Assembly (NCBI GenBank): GCA_018894775.1
Contig: JAHIPG010000083.1
Span: 1 to 6,786, forward strand
Direction of reading: 5' to 3'
DNA from: Nanobdellota archaeon
GTDB lineage: Archaea > Nanobdellota > Nanobdellia > SCGC-AAA011-G17 > VGLX01
Length of the DNA: 6,786 bases
In this document: positions 1-6,018 of the stretch, piece by piece
How positions within the stretch are numbered: the stretch's first letter is position 1
Layout of the letters: each line of letters begins with the position of its first letter
Program-made: the position numbers and the translations under genes
The notes under the pieces: model-generated
Told to the model about the DNA's origin: nothing
The model's database searches: none
What the model saw: only the letters and a program-made list of their open reading frames with translations

Positions 1-21
1 CGTCCAAATATACTCAAACAT
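1..21 (-). CDS. possible 5' end of a gene leaving the left edge
   Basis: On the minus strand an ATG at 21-19 is followed by six more in-frame codons (MFEYIWT) before the window ends. The only support is its promoter setting. A TATA-like box (read CATTTATAGG on this strand) is centred about 26 bases upstream of the ATG, which is where an archaeal leaderless transcript would start. The gene would run in the same direction as the nuclease gene at 204-1196, with 182 bases between that gene's stop and this ATG. Seven residues are too few to name a product, and the start itself is an inference. Confidence 0.3.
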
Positions 22-42
22 ATTAATCTTTATTAAAGGGGG

Positions 43-52
43 CCTATAAATG
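43..52 (-). promoter_or_regulatory. TATA-like box for the left-edge gene
   Basis: The minus strand reads CATTTATAGG here, close to the archaeal TATA box. Its centre lies about 26 bases before the ATG at 21, the classic TATA-to-start distance, so transcription would begin at or next to the start codon. No clear purine-rich BRE is seen upstream. This is inferred from position and sequence only. Confidence 0.4.
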
Positions 53-99
53 GCGTCTGACCCTCGGGGCTAGAGAAATCCAAAACCCCTACCCTTTCC

Positions 100-124
100 T
101 CCCGATTTGAACGGGGGGTGTTGG
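100..124. repeat. 25-bp direct repeat, copy 1 (T-arm-like)
   Basis: These 25 bases are identical to 1273-1297 and in the same orientation; identity stops at c99 versus a1272 and at a125 versus g1298. On the minus strand the repeat contains CCCG, GTTCAAATC and CGGG, that is, a 4-bp stem closing a TTCAAAT loop, like a tRNA T-arm (B box). No cloverleaf surrounds it. Its end is 78 bases upstream of the ATG at 21 and about 53 bases upstream of the TATA-like box, almost the same geometry as copy 2. It could be an upstream control element, a recombination/attachment remnant, or a dispersed repeat; the sequence alone does not decide. Confidence 0.85.
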
Positions 125-203
125 AGGTTGTAGGCTCTGAGATGAGGTAGCTAACTTTCTGTGGTCTCACGCACATTTCTAGGTGAACGTTCTTGTTTAT
201 AGA

Positions 204-1196
204 TTAATGGGTTTTCTTCCACTTATCTTTATTTTCTTCATAATATACTTTCCCTTTATTAGAGATCTCCCAAATACCATGTCCAGATTTTTCTAATGGC
301 TTTAGTAAACCATCTCTTACCATCGTGTTTCTTGCCCACATGGCAGTATTTCTCCATCTTATATCCGCCCCCGAAGGTAATTTTTCGTAATCTATATCTT
401 TCAGTATACTCTTCATCTTTTGCTCCACCATATCTAGAATATCATTTGTTCTTCCACTTCCATCAACTTCAATAAGTGATTCAAGAATAGGAATCATGTA
501 AATCTTTTGAGTTGTTTTTTCACCTTTTCTTGCTCTTTTCAGTTTTGTTACAGATAATTCCTCTATAATCTTTGGTTCTATAGGTGTTCCAGTAACTTCA
601 TAATCTCCCAATCTTTTTGTTTCTATCTTAGCAGATTCAATTTCATAAATTGGTTCAAACAAATGTGCATGAACCTTTTTTGGATCTAAATGTTCTCTGG
701 CAAAGGTCTTAAACACGACAATTTTTACATCTCTGTCTGTTCCTTCTACCTGCTCCCTAAACTGCTCGCCTAACTTCCCGTCAAGAGCATTAATCACAAT
801 TACTATTTTGGGTTTTTCATCATTTATCAAATCATCAAGGAAATCTGCGTCTCTAATCGATTTTATTGATTTGTAGATATCCCTTCTAGTTTTTGGATTC
901 CCAATAGCAGTTTTATAACTGACTATCTGCCCAGAGATGCGTCTTACGGCATCATCACAAAGAAGTTTCAGTTCAACAATATACCACTTCTGATTTTCAA
1001 AATCAATAACAAAACCGTCAGGAATCGAGCGATTATCGGCAAGGGTTCTTAATTTTCGTTTTGGAAAATATTCACAAGCCTTTCCAAAAATATCTTTTAT
1101 ATGTTCTACAATCAATGGTTCAAACTCATTTACTTCGTTGGAAGGAGTCCATTTGGCATACTTCACACCATCAACAAGCAGAATCTCATTATTCAT
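204..1196 (-). CDS. PD-(D/E)XK nuclease with C-terminal Mrr-like winged helix
   Basis: This 330-residue protein is predicted to be a DNA endonuclease of the restriction type, acting in the cytoplasm. The N-terminal domain has a PD-(D/E)XK signature: P59-D60, a short hairpin, then E75-L-K77 at the end of a hydrophobic strand (WYIVELKL), with Q90 and Y94 in the next helix and an acidic helix near residues 24-32. Strands around 130-137 and 157-163 complete the fold. A basic linker (about 214-230) leads to residues 232-316, which match the Mrr N-terminal winged-helix family: IPILESLIE, a GRTNDILDMVE helix, RWRNTAMWARNTMVRDGLL and GIWEISNKG. Classical Mrr has the winged helix first and the nuclease last, so the order is reversed here. 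The ATG at 1196 follows a TATA-like box at short range, fitting a leaderless or short-leader transcript. The gene is monocistronic by spacing, with 25-bp repeats on both sides. The nuclease assignment is strong; methylation-dependent (type IV) action is only an inference from the Mrr resemblance. Confidence 0.85.
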   Translation of the reverse strand: MNNEILLVDGVKYAKWTPSNEVNEFEPLIVEHIKDIFGKACEYFPKRKLRTLADNRSIPDGFVIDFENQKWYIVELKLLCDDAVRRISGQIVSYKTAIGNPKTRRDIYKSIKSIRDADFLDDLINDEKPKIVIVINALDGKLGEQFREQVEGTDRDVKIVVFKTFAREHLDPKKVHAHLFEPIYEIESAKIETKRLGDYEVTGTPIEPKIIEELSVTKLKRARKGEKTTQKIYMIPILESLIEVDGSGRTNDILDMVEQKMKSILKDIDYEKLPSGADIRWRNTAMWARNTMVRDGLLKPLEKSGHGIWEISNKGKVYYEENKDKWKKTH

Positions 1197-1213
1197 TGTG
1201 TGCCGCTGTTAAT

Positions 1214-1238
1214 CTTATAAATCACAGAGGATAAATAT
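1214..1238 (-). promoter_or_regulatory. TATA-like boxes upstream of the nuclease gene
   Basis: On the minus strand there are two candidate TATA boxes, ATTTATAAG (1214-1222) and ATATTTAT (1231-1238). The nearer is centred about 22 bases before the ATG at 1196, slightly short for a leaderless start. The farther one would give a leader of roughly 10 bases. No Shine-Dalgarno sequence is visible before the ATG, which fits leaderless or near-leaderless archaeal expression. Confidence 0.4.
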
Positions 1239-1244
1239 GGGTCT

Positions 1245-1268
1245 TGGAGCCGGAGGGATTTAAACTCC
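1245..1268 (-). other. tRNA 3'-end-like fragment
   Basis: Read on the minus strand, this stretch resembles a tRNA 3' end: a T-arm-like GGAG-loop-CTCC with GTTTAAATC in the loop, then CGGCTCCA, which looks like an acceptor strand plus discriminator base. The matching 5' acceptor (GGAGCCG) is not found 70-90 bases upstream and no D or anticodon arm is seen, so this is not an intact tRNA gene. It starts five bases after the 25-bp repeat copy 2, which itself has a T-arm-like core. It may be an attachment-site remnant or coincidence in G/C-rich sequence. Confidence 0.3.
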
Positions 1269-1272
1269 CCCA

Positions 1273-1297
1273 TCCCGATTTGAACGGGGGGTGTTGG
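1273..1297. repeat. 25-bp direct repeat, copy 2 (T-arm-like)
   Basis: This is identical over 25 bases to 100-124, same orientation, 1,173 bp apart. It lies in the 143-bp gap between the DuOB-like gene and the nuclease gene, 76 bases upstream of the nuclease ATG and about 55 bases upstream of its nearer TATA-like box. An exact 25-bp match is not expected by chance. The matched spacing to two start codons suggests a shared upstream element; the flanking of one gene suggests instead the edges of an inserted or duplicated cassette. Confidence 0.85.
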
Positions 1298-1339
1298 GAA
1301 TCTTGACATTGAATCTGCCTATTATAATCGGTCTACTCC

Positions 1340-2041
1340 TCACATATAATCAGGAAACGCATAAACTCCCGATATCTGAAGATAACACCGATTCTGTTTT
1401 TTCGCAAATGGCCTAGCTAGCCCAATTCTAAAAAAGACCACGGAATTGATGAGCTCATGTAAGATACTTCCACTAATAATAACAAACTCCTTACGTTCAT
1501 GAATCCGTAGGTAATCACAATAATTCCTAAACCGGAGGTCAGTAATTGAAAGGTCATAGGACTCACCCTGATTTAAGAATATCATCCGGTAATCAAAGCT
1601 TTTGTATTCATTAAGTGAATAATCGACGAACTTTATATCTTCGGCCTTTATTGTCCCCAAGGACCTATTACCTTCACCTTCGTTCACATATTTGCAATCA
1701 TGGATCTCCGCACCAAATATATCTCTAACAGATTTATCCCTTATTTTTTCTAGGAAATCTCCTTGTTCATCTAAGGAAAGTTTTCTTATAAATTTCGGTT
1801 TATACTCCTGATTCAGCAACCAATCCTCAAGATGGGGTGCCTTTACTCTATCTTGTGGTGTAAGATCAAACTCAATCTCATTAAATGGCCGTATGTTATT
1901 CTCCTTAGCGTAATCCTCACTTATCCTCTTAGGAAGAGGAAGCGTAGGTCTTATGGCATCCCCCTTTTCGTCAACACCAAAGATACAAACCCACGGTTCT
2001 TCCATACGTGTAACATCGGTAATTATCAGCCGTTTTAGCAT
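1340..2041 (-). CDS. DuOB-like (dual OB-fold) protein, third gene of the DUF488 operon
   Basis: This 233-residue soluble protein has no signal peptide or membrane segment. I recognise the pattern from memory as the dual-OB-domain (DuOB) type, proposed to bind nucleic acid: LIITDVTRM near the start (5-13), V-C-I-F-G-V-D-E-K-G and I-R-P-T-L-P-L-P (18-37), RPFNEIEFDLTP (51-62), the APHLEDWLL motif (68-76), RSLGTI (126-131), and a conserved-looking end with FFRIGLARPF (203-212) and YLQISGVYAFPDYM (220-233). No catalytic signature is evident, so a binding or recognition role is more likely than an enzyme. The ATG at 2041 comes one base after the stop of the preceding DUF488 gene, implying translational coupling; no strong Shine-Dalgarno is seen. 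It is the last gene of the operon. The family name is a moderate-confidence call and the role is inference. Confidence 0.75.
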   Translation of the reverse strand: MLKRLIITDVTRMEEPWVCIFGVDEKGDAIRPTLPLPKRISEDYAKENNIRPFNEIEFDLTPQDRVKAPHLEDWLLNQEYKPKFIRKLSLDEQGDFLEKIRDKSVRDIFGAEIHDCKYVNEGEGNRSLGTIKAEDIKFVDYSLNEYKSFDYRMIFLNQGESYDLSITDLRFRNYCDYLRIHERKEFVIISGSILHELINSVVFFRIGLARPFAKKQNRCYLQISGVYAFPDYM

Positions 2042-2042
2042 T

Positions 2043-2477
2043 TTAGAGATGTATTATCTCAACATCTTCCCAATGTCCTTTCAGATACTCCACCAATAAT
2101 CTCCTGTGACAGTATTCTGGAGAGGATTCACTGCAAAGGAAGCACGTTCTTTTTTCAAAAAATTTTCTATCAAGTTTTTTTAGTACCTCTCTTTTATCCA
2201 GGAGATCAATGTACCTTTCCGTATATCCATCCCAATTCTTTCCCTCGTTATACTCGTCTCTGATCTCCTTACTCGGTGCAAGAAAATCGAAGTGATAATA
2301 ATCTATGTCACATAATTCCTTCAGAAAGTACTTCAGATCATCCTTCTTTGTAAAACCTGCCAGTTGTGATGTATTATTTAGCCTTATGTCAGCTATCTGT
2401 TTCACATCATTTCTTTTCAATATTTCAAAAAACTCCTTTGCCGTCTTTTTCGTAAATCCTATGGTGTATAACTCCAT
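2043..2477 (-). CDS. DUF488 family protein, shorter divergent paralogue
   Basis: This 144-residue cytoplasmic protein belongs to the DUF488 family, whose biochemical activity is not established to my knowledge. It carries the family landmarks: YTIGFTKK at the N-terminus (4-11), A-D-I-R at 29-32, FLAPSKEIRDEY (65-76) and the C-terminal LCSESSPEYCHRRLL (114-128). That last motif contains the Cys-x-Glu and Cys-His-Arg residues that are the most conserved part of the family. It differs from its upstream neighbour by lacking the GHS after YTIG, the DVRS-x-P-x-S segment and the LGG loop, so the two are distinct subfamilies and not a recent duplication. It is the middle gene of the operon, with one base separating it from each neighbour. 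The Shine-Dalgarno region is weak (AGGTAAC about 11 bases upstream), so coupling to the upstream gene is likely. Confidence 0.88.
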   Translation of the reverse strand: MELYTIGFTKKTAKEFFEILKRNDVKQIADIRLNNTSQLAGFTKKDDLKYFLKELCDIDYYHFDFLAPSKEIRDEYNEGKNWDGYTERYIDLLDKREVLKKLDRKFFEKRTCFLCSESSPEYCHRRLLVEYLKGHWEDVEIIHL

Positions 2478-2478
2478 T

Positions 2479-2970
2479 CTAATGCAATGTTACCTGTATT
2501 GAATCGCGTTTTGCCCCTTCAACATTACCGTTTCCACGTATATGAAGAACGGTTAGCCACCCTCTTAATAAGCTCTGACTTACTAGAAGATTTCTGTGGC
2601 ATTTGTTTGGATCCTCCTCACTACACATTATGACTGTCCTTCTTCTGCTTGCAATTCCTATCAGCTTTGATATACCTTCCCGATACCATTGTTTACTCAT
2701 AACCTTTTCATAGATTACATTTCCGTTAATATAACAGCCTGTATCCTCTGGTTTTCCACCAAGCACATCGCCCATGAAGACATACTCAATGCCCGCTTTT
2801 TTCAATTCTTTTTCTATGTTCTCTCTGTTAAACTGGGTAGCATACTTGCTAAAAGGAACACTTCTGACATCTACTAAAACCCCAATACCCTTGCCTCTCA
2901 GCAAACCTAGAAACACCTGAATGTCAACATTACTGTGACCTATTGTATATATTGTTGTATCTTCCGTCAT
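2479..2970 (-). CDS. DUF488 family protein, first gene of the operon
   Basis: This 163-residue protein is a typical full-featured DUF488 member: YTIGHS (8-13), VDVRSVPFSK (33-42), F47-N-R-E, a D-V-L-G-G-K-P loop (68-74) and MCSEEDPNKCHRNLL (115-129). The Cys-x-Glu and Cys-His-Arg cluster and the DVRS motif are the likely active or ligand-binding residues, but the family's reaction is unknown. No membrane or secretion signal is present. The ATG at 2970 is preceded by GGGG five bases upstream and GGAGGA about 15 bases upstream, so a ribosome-binding leader is likely, unlike the two genes behind it. It opens a three-gene minus-strand operon transcribed away from hsdR. The last roughly 15 residues (after RGNGNV) extend past the conserved region. 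Confidence 0.9.
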   Translation of the reverse strand: MTEDTTIYTIGHSNVDIQVFLGLLRGKGIGVLVDVRSVPFSKYATQFNRENIEKELKKAGIEYVFMGDVLGGKPEDTGCYINGNVIYEKVMSKQWYREGISKLIGIASRRRTVIMCSEEDPNKCHRNLLVSQSLLRGWLTVLHIRGNGNVEGAKRDSIQVTLH

Positions 2971-2975
2971 TCTAT

Positions 2976-2991
2976 CCCCAATTAATCCTCC
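2976..2991 (-). promoter_or_regulatory. Shine-Dalgarno region of the DUF488 operon
   Basis: On the minus strand GGAGGA (2986-2991) and GGGG (2976-2979) precede the ATG at 2970 by about 15 and 5 bases. The nearer one has the usual spacing; the farther one is the better match to the anti-Shine-Dalgarno sequence. Together they support this start and show that the operon's first message has a leader. A TATA-like TGTATAGTG (about 3023-3031) lies at a distance that would give a leader of roughly 30 bases. Confidence 0.45.
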
Positions 2992-3126
2992 AATTTAAGG
3001 ATCCTACCAAATAGCAGATATTCACTATACATTTGGAGAATGTGAGGATAAATAAAGATAGAGTGGCGCCATGGGGCTGATTTCCAACAGTGTAGCACCC
3101 ACCTACGTTATCTTATTGAAATCCAA

Positions 3127-3140
3127 TAACCAATTGGTTA
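3127..3140. promoter_or_regulatory. perfect 14-bp palindrome, candidate operator
   Basis: TAACCAATTGGTTA is self-complementary across all 14 bases. It lies about 24 bases upstream of the TATA-like element of hsdR and roughly 155 bases upstream of the DUF488 operon start, in the shared divergent region. A dimeric regulator could bind it and control hsdR or both directions. No regulator gene is in the window. If translation of hsdR instead started at 3071, this would be coding sequence. Confidence 0.4.
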
Positions 3141-3160
3141 GGGTGTGGGGATATTTCATT

Positions 3161-3172
3161 TCGAATATAAAT
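3161..3172 (+). promoter_or_regulatory. BRE/TATA-like promoter of hsdR
   Basis: The sequence TCGAATATAAAT looks like an archaeal BRE (CGAA) followed by a TATA box (ATATAAAT). Transcription would begin near 3194, leaving a leader of about 15 bases that holds the GGGG at 3201-3204, four bases before the ATG at 3209. This arrangement is one reason to prefer the 3209 start over the upstream ATG at 3071. Confidence 0.45.
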
Positions 3173-3208
3173 TATTTATCTTTAAGATCAATCCATTATA
3201 GGGGTAAT

Positions 3209-6016
3209 ATGGGACAACCAATCAAGAAACCGGAAGACAAAGCACGCCACGAATTAATAAATCCTGGGTTGGAAAAGGCAGGTTGGAAGGTTCAACATTT
3301 CAAAACTGCCAATCCAAGAGGTGCTACGGGGGTTGCAGTGGAGTATTTCCCGATGGGTACGGGGGTTGGCGAGGCTGATTACGTTCTTTTCGTTAATGGA
3401 GTTGCTGTGGGTGTTATTGAGGCAAAGAAGGAGGGGGAGACCCTTATAGGCAAAGAGCCTCAGTCAAACAAATATGCACACGGATTCCCAAAAGACTTCC
3501 AATACTTAGATCTGCCTCTACCATTTATCTATGAGTCTTCTGGCTCTGAGACAAGATTCACAAATCTGTGGGACCCAAAACCAAGAAGCAGAGAGGTTTT
3601 TAGTTTTCATAGACCAGAAACCATTGAACAATGGGTAAATAATAAAAAGAGTACACTTAGAGCGAGGCTAACAAAGAGCCCTCCTTTAGAAAACAAAAAA
3701 CTTTGGCCAGTCCAAAAGAAGGCTATAAAAAACCTTGAAGAATGCTTCTCGGGAGCAAAGCCCAAGGCTTTAATTCAAATGGCTTCTGGATCAGGGAAAA
3801 CATTTACTGCAGTTAACATCTGTTACCGATTAATAAAAAATGCAAAAGCAAAAAGAATCTTGTTCTTAGTGGATAGAAGCAATCTTGGGGTACAGGCACT
3901 ACAAGAATTCCAAAATTTTGAAATCCCGAAGGATGGAAGAAAATTCACTGAACTTTACAACGTGCAGAATCTAACCACCAACCACGTTGATGATGTTAGT
4001 AAAGTATGCATATCTACTATTCAAAGAGTCTACTCGATGTTGAAAGGAGAAAATAAATTTGATCCAATTAATGAGGAGAACTCATGCTTTGAAAAAGATT
4101 ACTCATTGCAACCAGACCCTATAGGATATAATCCAAAAATACCCCTAGAAACCTTTGATTTCATCATAGTCGACGAATGTCACAGATCAATATATAATCT
4201 ATGGAAACAGGTTCTTGATTATTTTGATGCATTCTTGATAGGTTTAACTGCCACCCCCTCAAAAAGCACAATTGCATTTTTCGATAATAATCTGGCGATG
4301 GAGTACACACACGAAGAAGCTGTGGCAAACCAGGTCAATGTCGATTTTAGTGTATACAAAATACAAACAAAAATAACTCAAGAGGGTTCTGAGATAAGTG
4401 CGGGGGAAACAGTCCAAAAAAGGGATTTAAGAACTAGAAGAAAGAGGTGGGAAACGTTATCTGATACTGTGGCATATACACCAAAACAATTAGATAGGTC
4501 TGTGGTGGCGAAGGATCAGATTAGAACCATAATACGCACATTCAAAGAGAAAGTTAAAACAGAGATATTTCCTGGTAGAAAACACGTACCAAAGACACTC
4601 ATATACGCTAAAGACGATAATCATGCAGAGGAGATCGTAGGGATTGTTAGGGAGGAGTTTAATGAAGGTAACGAATTCGCTCAGAAAATTACCTACAAAA
4701 CAGAAGGAGAGAAGCCGGAGAACCTAATAAGGCAGTTCAGGAATGAGTTCTATCCGAGGATTGTTGTTACTGTTGATATGATTGCTACTGGAACCGACAT
4801 TAAACCCCTGGAAATTGTCTTTTTCATGCGTTCAGTGAACAGCAGAACATATTTCGAGCAGATGAAAGGCAGGGGGGCAAGGGTTATCCGCAATGATGAT
4901 TTCAAATCAGTTACGCCTGATGCAATGGCAAAGGAGAAGTTTGTTATAGTTGATGCAGTGGGCGTCTGTGAGAATGATGATCTGAACGATACCCGGCCAT
5001 TGGAGCAGAAACCTCTGGTATCCTTTGATAAGCTACTAAGGGCTCTACGATTCGGGAAACCTAATGAGAACAATATCTCTTCTATGGCAAGCAGGCTTTC
5101 GAGGCTACACAAGAAGCTGACTGATAAGCAAAATGAAGAGATAAAGGGGGTTACGGGTGGCAAAAATCTTGCCGATTTTGCATATGATTTCGTTGTTGCA
5201 ATAGATAGGGACAAGATTCTTGCAGAGGCAAAAAGGGAATTTGGCGAGGAAGGAGCTTATGCAGAATATGTACCTAAAAAGAAAGAATTGGAGGAAATTG
5301 CTCAAAAGAGGATAATTGAGACACTGAAGCCATTCATTGGCAATGAAAAACTGATGGGAAGATTACCCGAGATCAAGCAGGAAGCAGAACAGATTATTGA
5401 CGATGTTTCTCTTGATGTAATTGAAGAGGTAGGCTATTCACCAATTGCCAAAGAAAAGGCTAAAAACATAATCAAGTCTTTTAAGGAATTCATAGAAGAA
5501 AACAAGGATGAGTTAACTGCATTGCAAGTATTCTACAATAAAGGGAACTTACATTTGGAGGACCTTAAGACATTGGCCAATGAAATTAAAACTCCACCCC
5601 ATAATCTAACTCCCGTTAAACTATGGCAGGCCTATGAACAACTTGAGAGGTCTAAGGTCCATGGCAAATCACATAATAAGATTGCTGATTTTGTTTCCTT
5701 GCTCAGATTTGAACTGGGGAAGTCTAACGAATTGGAGCCATTTAATGACACGGTCGATAAGAGGTTTAGCTCTTGGCTTTCCAAACAAAGAGCAATGGGC
5801 GTTGAATTTACTCAGGAGCAATTAAACTGGCTTGAGAAAATAAAGAACCATGTCGCGGAATCGGTTGATATAACTCCTGATGATTTCAGCTATACGCCGT
5901 TCGATAGAATGGGTGGATTAGGTAAAGCAGTTACAGTATTTGGAGATGGATTCAACACACTCCTCGATGATCTCAACGGTGTCTTAGGCAGCTACAATGG
6001 AGGGTTTGGTGTTTGA
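3209..6016 (+). CDS. hsdR: type I restriction enzyme R subunit (EcoEI/EcoAI type)
   Basis: HsdR is the motor and nuclease of a type I restriction complex: it uses ATP to pull DNA and cuts at a distance from unmethylated sites recognised through HsdS. From the start used here it is 935 residues. The N-terminal PD-(D/E)XK nuclease has D57 (GEADYVLF) and E71-A-K73 (VIEAKK). The helicase core shows Walker A GSGKT (194-198), the DECH box (322-325), motif III GLTATP (345-350), TGTDI (527-531) and motif VI Q551-x-x-GRGAR. The C-terminal part, about 735-915, fits the EcoEI R C-terminal domain, ending FDRMGGLGKAVTVFGDGFNTLLDDLN. All key residues are intact and no frameshift is seen. The frame is open back to an ATG at 3071 (981 residues), but those 46 residues are not family-like and cover a promoter-like region and a palindrome. 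Related proteins begin just before the PEDKAR helix, as the ATG at 3209 does. The stop is two bases before hsdS. Confidence 0.95.
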   Translation: MGQPIKKPEDKARHELINPGLEKAGWKVQHFKTANPRGATGVAVEYFPMGTGVGEADYVLFVNGVAVGVIEAKKEGETLIGKEPQSNKYAHGFPKDFQYLDLPLPFIYESSGSETRFTNLWDPKPRSREVFSFHRPETIEQWVNNKKSTLRARLTKSPPLENKKLWPVQKKAIKNLEECFSGAKPKALIQMASGSGKTFTAVNICYRLIKNAKAKRILFLVDRSNLGVQALQEFQNFEIPKDGRKFTELYNVQNLTTNHVDDVSKVCISTIQRVYSMLKGENKFDPINEENSCFEKDYSLQPDPIGYNPKIPLETFDFIIVDECHRSIYNLWKQVLDYFDAFLIGLTATPSKSTIAFFDNNLAMEYTHEEAVANQVNVDFSVYKIQTKITQEGSEISAGETVQKRDLRTRRKRWETLSDTVAYTPKQLDRSVVAKDQIRTIIRTFKEKVKTEIFPGRKHVPKTLIYAKDDNHAEEIVGIVREEFNEGNEFAQKITYKTEGEKPENLIRQFRNEFYPRIVVTVDMIATGTDIKPLEIVFFMRSVNSRTYFEQMKGRGARVIRNDDFKSVTPDAMAKEKFVIVDAVGVCENDDLNDTRPLEQKPLVSFDKLLRALRFGKPNENNISSMASRLSRLHKKLTDKQNEEIKGVTGGKNLADFAYDFVVAIDRDKILAEAKREFGEEGAYAEYVPKKKELEEIAQKRIIETLKPFIGNEKLMGRLPEIKQEAEQIIDDVSLDVIEEVGYSPIAKEKAKNIIKSFKEFIEENKDELTALQVFYNKGNLHLEDLKTLANEIKTPPHNLTPVKLWQAYEQLERSKVHGKSHNKIADFVSLLRFELGKSNELEPFNDTVDKRFSSWLSKQRAMGVEFTQEQLNWLEKIKNHVAESVDITPDDFSYTPFDRMGGLGKAVTVFGDGFNTLLDDLNGVLGSYNGGFGV

Positions 6017-6018
6017 AG

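Noticed and set aside
125..203. Terminator after the nuclease gene, and likewise after the DuOB-like gene (1298-1339)
   Set aside because: Neither downstream stretch shows a T-run on the transcribed sense strand or a stable hairpin followed by T residues.
100..1297. The 25-bp repeats as a CRISPR array
   Set aside because: Only two copies exist, 1.17 kb apart, with a gene between them and no spacer-sized units.
1240..1340. A complete tRNA gene around the T-arm-like sequences
   Set aside because: No matching 5' acceptor strand, D arm or anticodon arm is present upstream on the minus strand.
1832..2877. Short plus-strand open frames inside the DuOB-like and DUF488 genes
   Set aside because: They are antisense to genes with clear family motifs, are 62-68 residues long, and show no motif or upstream signal of their own.
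3007..3036. Inverted repeat CCAAAT ... ATTTGG in the divergent promoter region
   Set aside because: The arms are only 6 bp with an 18-bp gap, which is common by chance in A/T-rich DNA; the 14-bp palindrome nearby is the stronger candidate.
3071..3208. N-terminal extension of HsdR from the upstream ATG
   Set aside because: The 46 residues do not resemble HsdR N-termini, and the DNA holds a TATA-like box, a palindrome and a ribosome-binding candidate; the ATG at 3209 fits the family better. Not disproved.
4750..5305. Open frames antisense to hsdR (4750-5214 and 5105-5305, minus strand)
   Set aside because: They lie inside well-conserved HsdR motifs on the other strand, have low-complexity Ser/Leu/Phe-rich translations, and lack promoters or family resemblance.
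5706..5719. A third partial copy of the repeat core (gatttgaac then gggg) inside hsdR
   Set aside because: The match is short and interrupted, and it is in-frame coding sequence (R-F-E-L-G) in a conserved gene; chance similarity is enough.
5634..5825. A 63-residue plus-strand frame inside hsdR
   Set aside because: It is out of frame with the conserved HsdR C-terminal region and has no supporting signal.
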